Of a DNA stretch of 64,000 bases, positions 17,701 to 25,047 are shown one piece after another. Below the pieces are notes generated by a model. It worked only from the letters and a program-made list of their open reading frames with translations, was not told where the DNA came from and ran no database searches. A program made the position numbers and the translations under genes. Location of the stretch: the NCBI GenBank assembly GCA_963794955.1, contig CAWCGF010000004.1, positions 1 to 64,000 on the forward strand. The letters are read 5' to 3'. This stretch comes from JAFDVL01 sp963794955 (GTDB lineage Bacteria > Acidobacteriota > Blastocatellia > RBC074). Position 1 is the first letter of the stretch. Every line of letters begins with the position of its first letter.

Positions 17701-17975
17701 TGTTCATCGCCGTCGTATTGCCCCGTGAAAGCAATCCATTTGCCATCCGGCGAAAACTTCGCAAAGACTTCCATGCCAGGGTGCGCGGTCAAACGTGTAG
17801 CCATGCCACCGGAAGTCGTCGCAATCCATAAATCGCCGCCGTACGTGAACACGACTTTGTCGCCGTAAACATCAGGAAAGCGCAGCAACTTGGTTTGCGC
17901 GGGAGTTGCAACAGTGAGCAGCATGGTCAGTGCTGCGGCGAGGAAGAAGCTATAGATAAATCGTGGTCTCAACAC
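14711..17975 (-). pseudogene. Tricorn-type protease (S41 family), interrupted by one frameshift
   Basis: A signal peptide (RFIYSFFLAAALTMLL) is followed by two propeller domains built of PD40-type repeats (WSPDG, SPDGKWIAF), then a helical core, a PDZ domain and the S41 catalytic domain with NENSSSDGDIFPY and GKRSWGG. Tricorn proteins form large complexes that degrade peptides delivered through their propellers. The start is GTG 17975 after GGAGG. Near 14970 one extra base shifts the frame: after GKRSWGGV the expected line (SVPESALANTKGEW...DPDIEVENDP) continues in the next frame to a stop at 14711. Corrected length would be about 1087 residues, normal for the family. Real mutation or assembly error cannot be told apart. 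Confidence 0.85.
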
Positions 17976-18414
17976 AAAGATACCTCCATAAAAATTCAGC
18001 GAATAGTTAATAAGGGCGCTTCTCCGTCGCGGGGGCATCAAAGAAGCTGTTGAAGCGTGCGAGCGTGACGGCATTGCTTTCCGCTCTCATCTCGCCCGCT
18101 TGCAATATCTGCGCGAGGTCATTTGGCGCGCCATTACGCGATGCAAATTCGGTGTCGTCTAAAGCAAGGAGTGTCCTGCATACTTCGCTACAAATTTATT
18201 CTCTCTTTCCCTTGGATACTGGCACTTTCCTTGCGTACACAAAAAGCGGTGAAAACTTGTGAATGAGGTGAGGACATTAACGCCCTAATACGCTTGAAAC
18301 GGAAACATAACTGTACGTCAAACCGACAGCCAACGTGAACTGTTTCCGTGCAGCTCTATAAATTAATTGTGTTACCCACCGATTTATATATCGCCCTAAT
18401 AAATGGAGATAACT
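17976..18414. other. Intergenic region before the ECF sigma gene
   Basis: No recognised gene. The minus strand holds an open stretch of about 60 codons ending at 18007 (…LDDTEFASRNGAPNDL…, ending EKRPY) with no start signal; I do not recognise it and it could be a gene remnant. The right part (18280-18414) is AT-richer and probably carries the sigma-gene promoter and the tricorn leader, but no clear -35/-10 pair stands out. Confidence 0.3.
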
Positions 18415-19059
18415 GTGAAGAGTGCCACCCCGCCCGTATCCGTTTTAGTCAATGATCAAGTGTTAATAGAACGTATTAAAGCACGCGACCAAGCCGCCAT
18501 GAGTAGCTTGTATGATTCCTATGCCAAGCTTGTTTATATTCTTGCCTATCGCATTACTGGACAAGTAGAAGAAGCTGAAGACATTGTCATAGAAAGTTTC
18601 TGGCAAATTTGGCAACAAGCTCATCAGTATAATGCGGAGCGCGGTCAAGTACGCCACTGGATTATCGCCATTGCGCGCAGCCGCGCCCTTGACCGGATGC
18701 GGGCGCTACGTCGGATACCGCTGATGGAAACCGTCCTGGATTATAACACTGCCTGTGAATTGCAGGCTCTGGATAACCCAGAATACGAAACCTGGCAAAT
18801 AGAACAATCGGCGCAGGTTCGTGCGGCCTTGCGAACACTACCGCAAAAACAAAGAGAAGTGTTAGAACTGGCTTATTACTTTGGCCTTACGCAAACCGAG
18901 ATCGCAGCCTATTTGAGCGAGCCATTAGGCACGATCAAAACGCGCATCCGGCTCGCCATGCTGAAAATGCGCGAAGAACTGCTTTACCTGCAAAACACCT
19001 CGCATTTCTATACGCCTGTACATCGCACTTGTCTAAGGCGACAGGCTAAAGCGGTGTAG
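18415..19059 (+). CDS. ECF-type RNA polymerase sigma factor (SigK-like)
   Basis: About 214 residues with sigma region 2 (LYDSYAKLVYILAYRITGQVEEAEDIV...SFWQIW) and region 4 (LRTLPQKQREVLELAYYFGLTQTEIAAYL followed by PLGTIKTRIRLAMLKMR). The PLGTxKTRIR block is typical of the SigK/RpoE-like group normally held by a zinc-type or membrane anti-sigma factor. I prefer GTG 18415 with GGAG upstream; ATG 18403 lacks a ribosome site. No anti-sigma gene follows: the next gene is convergent and encodes an FGE-fold protein. So its regulator is elsewhere or is missing. Confidence 0.92.
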   Translation: MKSATPPVSVLVNDQVLIERIKARDQAAMSSLYDSYAKLVYILAYRITGQVEEAEDIVIESFWQIWQQAHQYNAERGQVRHWIIAIARSRALDRMRALRRIPLMETVLDYNTACELQALDNPEYETWQIEQSAQVRAALRTLPQKQREVLELAYYFGLTQTEIAAYLSEPLGTIKTRIRLAMLKMREELLYLQNTSHFYTPVHRTCLRRQAKAV

Positions 19060-19131
19060 GAGCCTTTTCTTACAGAGGTCAAGAAAATGATTTTCCAATC
19101 AGAACCCCGAAGAGGTGAGAAGAAATTAGCT

Positions 19132-19180
19132 CAGGGTGCAACCCTGGGAAGTGCTGTTTTCTCGCCGTCCCAAAGGGACG
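19132..19180. repeat. Two small perfect hairpins between convergent genes
   Basis: CAGGGTGCAACCCTG (19132-19146) and CGTCCCAAAGGGACG (19166-19180) are each perfect palindromic stems with tiny loops. They lie between the end of the sigma gene and the end of the FGE-like gene, where a bidirectional terminator would be expected; a T-rich stretch follows on the plus strand. From memory the pair resembles a dispersed intergenic repeat of Acidobacteriota and Planctomycetota; this needs a search. Confidence 0.55.
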
Positions 19181-19191
19181 TTCTTCGGAAT

Positions 19192-20043
19192 TTATTTTTT
19201 GACTGTCCGCACAAGGCGCAAGCCCAACGAGTAATAGTGATTGCTCGGCAGGTCGAAGCCGCGCATGGCGGTTCGACAATCATGGACACTGCTATACCAA
19301 CTCCCGCCGCGATACACCCGGTACGAGGCGGCTCCCGGCCCTAGCGGATCAGTTGCCGGGCTGGACTTATAGTAATTAGGATCGTACCAATCCTGCACCC
19401 ATTCCCATACGTTACCGTGCATATCATACAGTCCCCAGGCATTGGGTTGCTTCTGCCCCACAGGCTGCGTCCGCCCGGTAGAGTTGTCTCTGTACCATGC
19501 CAGCGCCTCCAGCTTGTCCGGCTCACCTTCCTGGCCCGCGCGGCACGCATATTCCCATTCCGCCTCAGTCGGCAGGCGATATTCGTGCTGGCGGTCACGG
19601 GTATTGAGGGCTTGCAGAAATTGTAGCACCTCATCCCACGAAACATTTTCCACTGGCAGAGTGGAGCCTTTGAAGTGACTGGGGTTCACAACGGCGGGGA
19701 CGCTTCCAGGTTTGGCGTGCGCCTCCGGCGGTCGTCTCATCACGGCCTCCCATTGCGCTTGTGTTACCTCGAATTTTCCCATTTCAAAACTTTGACGGAT
19801 ACGGACCCGATGCACGGGCTTTTCGTCATCATTGCCCTTGCTTGTTCCCATGAGAAATTCGCCAGCGGGGATGGACACAAAGCCGCTGCCATCCAGCAAA
19901 GCTCCAAGTCCAAATGATTTCTCTTCCTGCTGACTGGACTCAACAATCTGCGGCTGTGCGATTAGGCCCGTAGCAATCAGCCCCGCGACCAACGCCAAAC
20001 GGCGGCAGTGGGAGACAGTCTTTTTTTGTCCAGGTAGTAGCAT
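19192..20043 (-). CDS. Secreted formylglycine-generating-enzyme-fold (SUMF1/FGE-sulfatase) protein
   Basis: A 283-residue protein with a signal peptide (about residues 1-30) and a complete FGE-sulfatase domain: IPAGEFLMGTS, MGKFEVTQAQWEAVM, PVENVSWDEVLQF, RLPTEAEWEYACRAG, LYDMHGNVWEWVQDWY, RVYRGGSWYSS and GLRLVR. In true FGE two cysteines in the GGSY(M)C....C segment are essential. Here the first position is Ser (GGSWYS) and only the second Cys (HDC) remains, so sulfatase activation is unlikely; a binding or other role is more probable. Start ATG 20043 has GGAGG upstream. It is monocistronic and convergent with the sigma gene. Confidence 0.88.
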   Translation of the reverse strand: MLLPGQKKTVSHCRRLALVAGLIATGLIAQPQIVESSQQEEKSFGLGALLDGSGFVSIPAGEFLMGTSKGNDDEKPVHRVRIRQSFEMGKFEVTQAQWEAVMRRPPEAHAKPGSVPAVVNPSHFKGSTLPVENVSWDEVLQFLQALNTRDRQHEYRLPTEAEWEYACRAGQEGEPDKLEALAWYRDNSTGRTQPVGQKQPNAWGLYDMHGNVWEWVQDWYDPNYYKSSPATDPLGPGAASYRVYRGGSWYSSVHDCRTAMRGFDLPSNHYYSLGLRLVRTVKK

Positions 20044-20087
20044 AATGTTGATACCTCCGAGTGTGAAAACCTAATCATATTTTGTCT

Positions 20088-21593
20088 TTAGACATTTGGT
20101 TTGCGGTTTGCCCAAGGCTTCGCTTTTTCAAGCTGTCCGGCCAGGCGAAACAACGTCGCTTCATCGCCAAAGCGTCCTGAAAACATTACGCCGACCGGCA
20201 ATCCATCCGCTGTCCAATGCAACGGCACTGACATCGAAGGCTGTCCCGTCACATTATACAGCGCGGTGTAGGGGCTGAATTCCGAAATCTCTTTGCCATA
20301 GCGGGCGGGATCATCCAGGCTCAACAAGCCTAGTTGGACAGGCGGTTTGGCCAAGGTGGGACTCAGGATCACGTCAAACTTTTCCTGCCACTTTGCCATC
20401 GTCAGTCCGACTTGATGCATGTTGGCGATGCTGCGCGAATATACGATGCTGCTGATATTTTTGCCCTGCTGATACATTGCCCACGTCGCAGGTTCGACAT
20501 CGTTTTCCGTGACGGTATGGCCGAGCACACCCGCCGCATCTTCCAGCGCCCGCGCCATTGAAACGGTAATCACGTTCAAGAATGATTGGCGAAATAGCGC
20601 ATTATCAATCGGCAGCGTAGCCTCTTCGACACGATGCCCCAACCGTTCGCACAGCTTGGCTGTCTCATCCGCAGCAGTTTTGCATTCGGGATCAATCGCT
20701 ACACCGCCCGGCGGGGCGATGGCAAGCGCGATTCTTAACTTGCCGGGATCGGCACCAACTTCTTTCAGAAATGGACGCCCAGGCGGTGGACACCAATATG
20801 GCGCACCAAGTTCTGCACCCTGTGAAATGTCGAGCAACGCCGCGCTGTCCCGCACTGAAACTGTTACCGCGTGATGTGCCGAACAACCATTCCAGCCTTC
20901 CATCGCCGTCGGCCCCATCGGCACCCGCCCACGCGTGGGCTTCATCCCAAACAAGCCACAACATGACGCTGGAATGCGAATCGAACCACCGCCATCGCTC
21001 GCATGTCCCATTGGCAAGATACGGCTCGACACCGCCGCCGAAGCGCCGCCCGATGAACCACCGCTCGTTCGTTCCAGATTCCATGGGTTGCGCGTTTTGC
21101 CGTACACCACGGATTCCGTCGTCGTCGTCAGCCCCAGTTCTGGCGAAGTCGTTTTACCGAAAATCACCAGCCCCGCGTTTTTGTACCGCGCGACTAACGT
21201 GCTATCAGCTTTCGCCAGATTGTTCCTCCACACGCGACTGCCATACGACGTGACAGTTCCGGTCAAGTTCATCCCCAAATCTTTCAGCGCAAATGGCACG
21301 CCTTGGAATGGCCCGGCGGGCAAGCCCTGCTTAATCGCGGCTTCGGCTTTGTCGAAGAACAGCAAGGCGAACGCATTGAGCTTTGGATTCACCGCTTCGA
21401 GCCGTTGGCGCACGGCGTGCAGCAGCTCAAGGGGCGTGATTTGTTTCTTGCGGATGAGGTCGGCTAAACCGAGTCCGTCGTAGTTATCGTAGTCAATGGC
21501 GGCATTGGTGGTTGGATTCATAAGGGTGATTGCGGCTCCGGCCATTGCTCCTTGTTTGAGCAGGTCGCGGCGCGTGATAGGTTCGGATTGCAT
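20088..21593 (-). CDS. Amidase-signature hydrolase with Tat-type leader
   Basis: A 501-residue amidase of the GatA/FAAH superfamily. The catalytic triad is visible: Lys104 (FALKDLG), cis-Ser180 in GGSSGG and nucleophile Ser204 in GGGSIRIPAS, with spacing matching the family. The N-terminus TRRDLLKQGAMAGAA looks like a twin-arginine signal, so export in folded form is likely. It hydrolyses linear or acyl amides; 6-aminohexanoate-cyclic-dimer hydrolase-like enzymes share this layout. A possible 48-residue membrane peptide is encoded 34 bases upstream on the same strand. Confidence 0.93.
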   Translation of the reverse strand: MQSEPITRRDLLKQGAMAGAAITLMNPTTNAAIDYDNYDGLGLADLIRKKQITPLELLHAVRQRLEAVNPKLNAFALLFFDKAEAAIKQGLPAGPFQGVPFALKDLGMNLTGTVTSYGSRVWRNNLAKADSTLVARYKNAGLVIFGKTTSPELGLTTTTESVVYGKTRNPWNLERTSGGSSGGASAAVSSRILPMGHASDGGGSIRIPASCCGLFGMKPTRGRVPMGPTAMEGWNGCSAHHAVTVSVRDSAALLDISQGAELGAPYWCPPPGRPFLKEVGADPGKLRIALAIAPPGGVAIDPECKTAADETAKLCERLGHRVEEATLPIDNALFRQSFLNVITVSMARALEDAAGVLGHTVTENDVEPATWAMYQQGKNISSIVYSRSIANMHQVGLTMAKWQEKFDVILSPTLAKPPVQLGLLSLDDPARYGKEISEFSPYTALYNVTGQPSMSVPLHWTADGLPVGVMFSGRFGDEATLFRLAGQLEKAKPWANRKPNV

Positions 21594-21627
21594 AACCTTT
21601 ATTTATACGAGAAACGATACAAAACGC

Positions 21628-21774
21628 TTAGCCCGCGAAGCCGAGCGTCAGAATAAAGCCTAGGGTGCAGTGAAGCAAATGCAGCGCGTCCCCCTGAGAG
21701 TCTAATGTAATCAACGCCTCAAACCCTGCCAAGAGCAATAGCCTGTGGGACCAATATTTTTGTGTGTTTGTCAC
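21628..21774 (-). CDS. Possible 48-residue hydrophobic peptide
   Basis: A short frame from GTG 21774, preceded by GGAG four to five bases upstream, to a TAA at 21630-21628. The product starts TNTQKYWSHR and continues with a hydrophobic stretch (LLLLAGFEALI), a short polar break (TLDSQGD) and a second hydrophobic stretch (LHCTLGFILTLGF). It could be a small two-segment membrane peptide. It sits 34 bases before the amidase start. No homologue is recognised and no codon statistics were run, so it remains a suggestion. Confidence 0.3.
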   Translation of the reverse strand: MTNTQKYWSHRLLLLAGFEALITLDSQGDALHLLHCTLGFILTLGFAG

Positions 21775-21845
21775 TTACTCCGGGACTTGCAGGATGGTGC
21801 GTGGAAAATCCCTTACCCTTTGCCAACCTTTGTCAGTCAATTCTA

Positions 21846-21865
21846 TTGTACAAATAATTGTACAA
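21846..21865. promoter_or_regulatory. Tandem TTGTACAA palindromes
   Basis: Two perfect 8-base palindromes TTGTACAA (21846-21853 and 21858-21865) are centred 12 bases apart in the otherwise empty gap between the divergent amidase and dehalogenase genes (21594-22174). Such a pair could be an operator for a dimeric repressor. No adjacent regulator gene is present. The rest of the gap shows nothing I can name. Confidence 0.35.
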
Positions 21866-22174
21866 ATATCGGTAGCTCCTCGCCGATTCGTTGCCCGCCC
21901 ATTAGGTACAGGTGATGCGAAGCTGACAACAATGCTAATGGAACCCAGCTAGCAGGGCGCTTGCGCGGTGAATTCGGTTTATACGATTTTCTCCTGAGGG
22001 TGGTTGTCTGTAGCGCCCGCAATTGTAGCGGCCATTTTTCGCTCTACCAATATTGAGGTATTTTTCTCTTCCGATATACTGCTGCGCGTTAATGACTGCG
22101 TGGCAATGCAATCCACGCGATGCCCTGAAACTAAGGCTCGGCAGGTTGCGCCACATTTTTCTGAGGAGGTTCCC

Positions 22175-23095
22175 ATGAGTGAAGCCACAATGAACGTGCA
22201 AGAAGTACGACCGGGCGTGTTGCGAACGCCGGACGAGTGTTTTGCCAGCCTGCCCGCTTTTCCTTTTCAACCAAACTACCTCGAAGTTCATGGCTATCGG
22301 ATTCATTACCTGGACGAAGGACCGCGTGAGGCCGCGCCCATCCTGTTGCTACACGGCGAGCCATCGTGGTGCTATCTCTATCGCAAGATGATTCCCGTGT
22401 TGGTGGCTGCCGGGCATCGCTGCCTTGCGCCTGATCTCGTTGGCTTTGGTCGTTCAGACAAACTGGCGGGGCGCAACGACTATTCCTATCAATTTCACGT
22501 GGAGGTGATGAAAGGGTTTGTGCGCTCGCTTAACCTGAACCACATCACGCTGTTCGGCCAGGATTGGGGCGGCTTGATCGGCTTGCGTATCTTAGCCGAT
22601 AACCCGGATCGGTTTACGCGCCTGATTGTTGCGAACACCGACTTACCAACAGGTGATCACAAGCCTTCGGACGGCTTTCTACGTTGGAAAGAATATTCAC
22701 AAACCGTCGAGAATTTTCATGTCGGTGGCATTGTGAAAGGTGGCTGCGTTACGCCGATGTCAGCGGAAACAGTTGCCGCCTACAACGCGCCGTTTCCGAG
22801 CGACGAATACAAAGCGGGCGCGCGCCAGTTCCCGACGTTGGTGCCGATCACGCCCGACGATCCGGCATCGGAGGCGAACCGCCAGGCGTGGAGCGTGCTG
22901 CAACAATGGCCGGGCAAAGTCTTGACCCTGTTCAGCGACAAAGACGCAGTGACAGCAGGGGGCGAACGACCGTTCCAAAAGTTAATGCCCGGCGCGCAAG
23001 GTGAACCGCACGAAACAATCACTGATGCGGGCCACTTTTTGCAGGAAGACAAAGGCGAAGAAATTGCCCGGAAAATGGTGGCGTGGTTACAATGA
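22175..23095 (+). CDS. Haloalkane dehalogenase-like alpha/beta hydrolase (HLD-I type)
   Basis: A 306-residue alpha/beta hydrolase. It has HGEPSW (Glu62 in the oxyanion region, as in DhlA), the nucleophile elbow GQDWGG with Asp130 followed by the halide-binding Trp131, a cap domain (about 155-230), Asp257 in FSDKDAV and His287 in DAGHFLQE. Asp rather than Ser at the elbow points to dehalogenase or epoxide-hydrolase chemistry; E/W placement and the acid after strand 7 fit haloalkane dehalogenase subfamily I. ATG 22175 follows GAGGAGG. The stop overlaps the start of the GNAT gene (ATGA), so the pair is translationally coupled. Confidence 0.88.
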   Translation: MSEATMNVQEVRPGVLRTPDECFASLPAFPFQPNYLEVHGYRIHYLDEGPREAAPILLLHGEPSWCYLYRKMIPVLVAAGHRCLAPDLVGFGRSDKLAGRNDYSYQFHVEVMKGFVRSLNLNHITLFGQDWGGLIGLRILADNPDRFTRLIVANTDLPTGDHKPSDGFLRWKEYSQTVENFHVGGIVKGGCVTPMSAETVAAYNAPFPSDEYKAGARQFPTLVPITPDDPASEANRQAWSVLQQWPGKVLTLFSDKDAVTAGGERPFQKLMPGAQGEPHETITDAGHFLQEDKGEEIARKMVAWLQ

Positions 23096-23652
23096 ACGCA
23101 GCATCCAATCCCCTCAAATTAACCTTCCGCCCGGCACGCAGCGAAGAAGCCGGGCGGCTCGTCCGGTTAGTGAATTCCGCGTATCGCGGCGATTCCAGTC
23201 GGTTGGGCTGGACCACAGAAGCCGATTTGCTGGACGGGCAGCGAACGGATGAAGAGGAACTGCGCGCACTAATCCAAGCGGAAGATTCGCTGCTCCTGCT
23301 TTGTTTACAGGGCGATGAAGTGGTGGGTTCTGTCAGTTTGCAAAAGACCGACGATGCCGCTTATTTAGGAATGCTGGTCAGTCAACCGAAGTTGCAAGGC
23401 CAGGGCATCGGCAAGCAGTTGATCCAGGCAGCAGAGGCATTTGTGCAACAGGAATGGGGCCTCAGTAAAATGCAAATGACGGTCATCACCTTGCGGCGTG
23501 AATTGCTGGCGTTCTATGAACGGCGCGGCTATCGGCGCACGGGAATCAGGAAGTCCTTCCCCACCGCTGTGCGCGCTGGCATTCCACTGGTCGAAGGATT
23601 GGAGTTTGAGGTGCTGGAAAAAGAGTTACCGGGGAATGCCAGCGCGCACTAG
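23092..23652 (+). CDS. GNAT-family N-acetyltransferase
   Basis: A 186-residue acetyltransferase. The fold markers are an N-terminal FRPARSEEAGRLVRLVN segment, strand-4 LGMLVSQPKLQGQGIGKQLI, which carries the acetyl-CoA pyrophosphate loop (QGQGIG), and a C-terminal AFYERRGYRRTG block typical of the family. The acceptor substrate is unknown. ATG 23092 overlaps the dehalogenase stop by ATGA, so both genes are co-translated. Its stop TAG shares the palindrome CTAG with the stop of the convergent acyl-CoA dehydrogenase. Confidence 0.9.
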   Translation: MNAASNPLKLTFRPARSEEAGRLVRLVNSAYRGDSSRLGWTTEADLLDGQRTDEEELRALIQAEDSLLLLCLQGDEVVGSVSLQKTDDAAYLGMLVSQPKLQGQGIGKQLIQAAEAFVQQEWGLSKMQMTVITLRRELLAFYERRGYRRTGIRKSFPTAVRAGIPLVEGLEFEVLEKELPGNASAH

Positions 23653-24818
23653 AACTTCATTTGCTTGGCTGCCAGGTCTTTCATAATTTCTTCCGCCCCG
23701 CCGCCGATCATCACGACTTTCACCTCGCGGTAAATTCGTTCGACACGGGATGCGCGAATGTAGCCCATGCCACCCAGAATTTGCACGGCTTGATCGGCAC
23801 AAAATTGCATCGTCTGGGTCGCAAAGTTTTTCAGCATCGAAGTTTGCGCGACTAATATGTTCGGCGCGCCAAGGTTATGTTCGACACGATATGTCAGGTC
23901 TTCGAGCGTGGCACGCGTCGCTTCAATCTTCATCGCCATATCTACCAACTTATGTCGAATGACCTGGCGTTCGACCAGTGGTTGCCCGAAGGTTTTGCGT
24001 TCGCGCGCCCACGCCAGCGCGTCTTCAAAACACACTTTCGCCAAGCCATACGCGTGCGCCGCCAAGCCCAGTCGCTCCGTATTAAAGTTCAGCATAATCG
24101 CGCGAAAGCCCTCATTTTCTGCGCCAATCAAATTGCTGACCGGAACGCGGCAATGATCAAAATGCAAATGCGCAGTGTCGGAACACCACCAACCCATTTT
24201 CTTCAGGGCTGTACGCGTAAACCCCGCCGTGGCGCGTTCGATTAGTAATAACGAAACACCGCCCGCGCTCTTATCCTGCTGATTGGTGCGTACTGCAACC
24301 GTGAAATAATCGGCGCGCATCCCCGAAGTGATAAACGTTTTTTCGCCGTTTACGACATAACAATCACCATCGCGAATAGCAGTTGTTTTCAAGCTGGCAA
24401 CATCAGACCCACCCGCTGGTTCGGTAATCGCCAAAGCCGTAATTTGCTCGCCCGCCAGGATGCCCGGCAGCACGCGCGCTTTTAGTTCAGTGCTCCCGAC
24501 TGCCAGAATCGGCGGCGCGGCGATGGAATGAGACAGTAGCGAAGCCATCAATCCGCCGCTGCCCGCGCGCGCGAGTTCTTCCGAAACAATGATCGAATAA
24601 AAGCCATCGGCTGGCGTGCCACCATATTCTTCGGGGTAACCCAGTCCGATCAAACCAAGCTCGGCGGCCTGGCGATAGAGGGCGCGCGGAAACTCTTCGG
24701 CTTCGTCCCATTCGTTGATGAACGGGATGATTTCGCGCGCAACGAAGGCGCGAACGGTGTGGCGGAATTGTTCGTGTTCAGAGGAGTAATAATGTTCGTT
24801 CGAGGGTATATTTATCAT
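23649..24818 (-). CDS. Acyl-CoA dehydrogenase
   Basis: A 389-residue FAD flavoprotein with the three-part family fold: helical N-terminal domain, beta domain with ITEPAGGSDVASLKT and NGEKTFITSGMRADYF, and the C-terminal helical domain with QCADQAVQILGGMGY and RIYREVKVVMIGGGAEEIM. At the position of the MCAD catalytic Glu (YEGT) this protein has GGGA, so the base is probably on the other helix, as in isovaleryl- or citronellyl-type enzymes. It oxidises an acyl-CoA and passes electrons to ETF. The start is ATG 24818. It is monocistronic and overlaps the GNAT gene tail to tail. Confidence 0.93.
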   Translation of the reverse strand: MINIPSNEHYYSSEHEQFRHTVRAFVAREIIPFINEWDEAEEFPRALYRQAAELGLIGLGYPEEYGGTPADGFYSIIVSEELARAGSGGLMASLLSHSIAAPPILAVGSTELKARVLPGILAGEQITALAITEPAGGSDVASLKTTAIRDGDCYVVNGEKTFITSGMRADYFTVAVRTNQQDKSAGGVSLLLIERATAGFTRTALKKMGWWCSDTAHLHFDHCRVPVSNLIGAENEGFRAIMLNFNTERLGLAAHAYGLAKVCFEDALAWARERKTFGQPLVERQVIRHKLVDMAMKIEATRATLEDLTYRVEHNLGAPNILVAQTSMLKNFATQTMQFCADQAVQILGGMGYIRASRVERIYREVKVVMIGGGAEEIMKDLAAKQMKF

Positions 24819-25047
24819 GTCATTTCGGACGCATCAGCATCCACGGAAATGAATCAGCGAGGGTCTTTACGAATACGCCTTTGCGGCGCGCCACATCATT
24901 GTTATTTTTTTATGGAGCCATAAATCAAGGCGAATGATCCGCGACTTGCTTTCCCTATTTATATCCGCTAGTTTTACTTCCGCACTTAATTGAGATCATT
25001 TGATCCCACGACATAGAGTCCAACAACCCAATAGGAGATTAGCCACT

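Noticed and set aside
15381..17831. Several long plus-strand frames opposite the tricorn gene
   Set aside because: They are antisense shadows, Arg/His-rich without ribosome sites; the minus strand has clear propeller and protease motifs.
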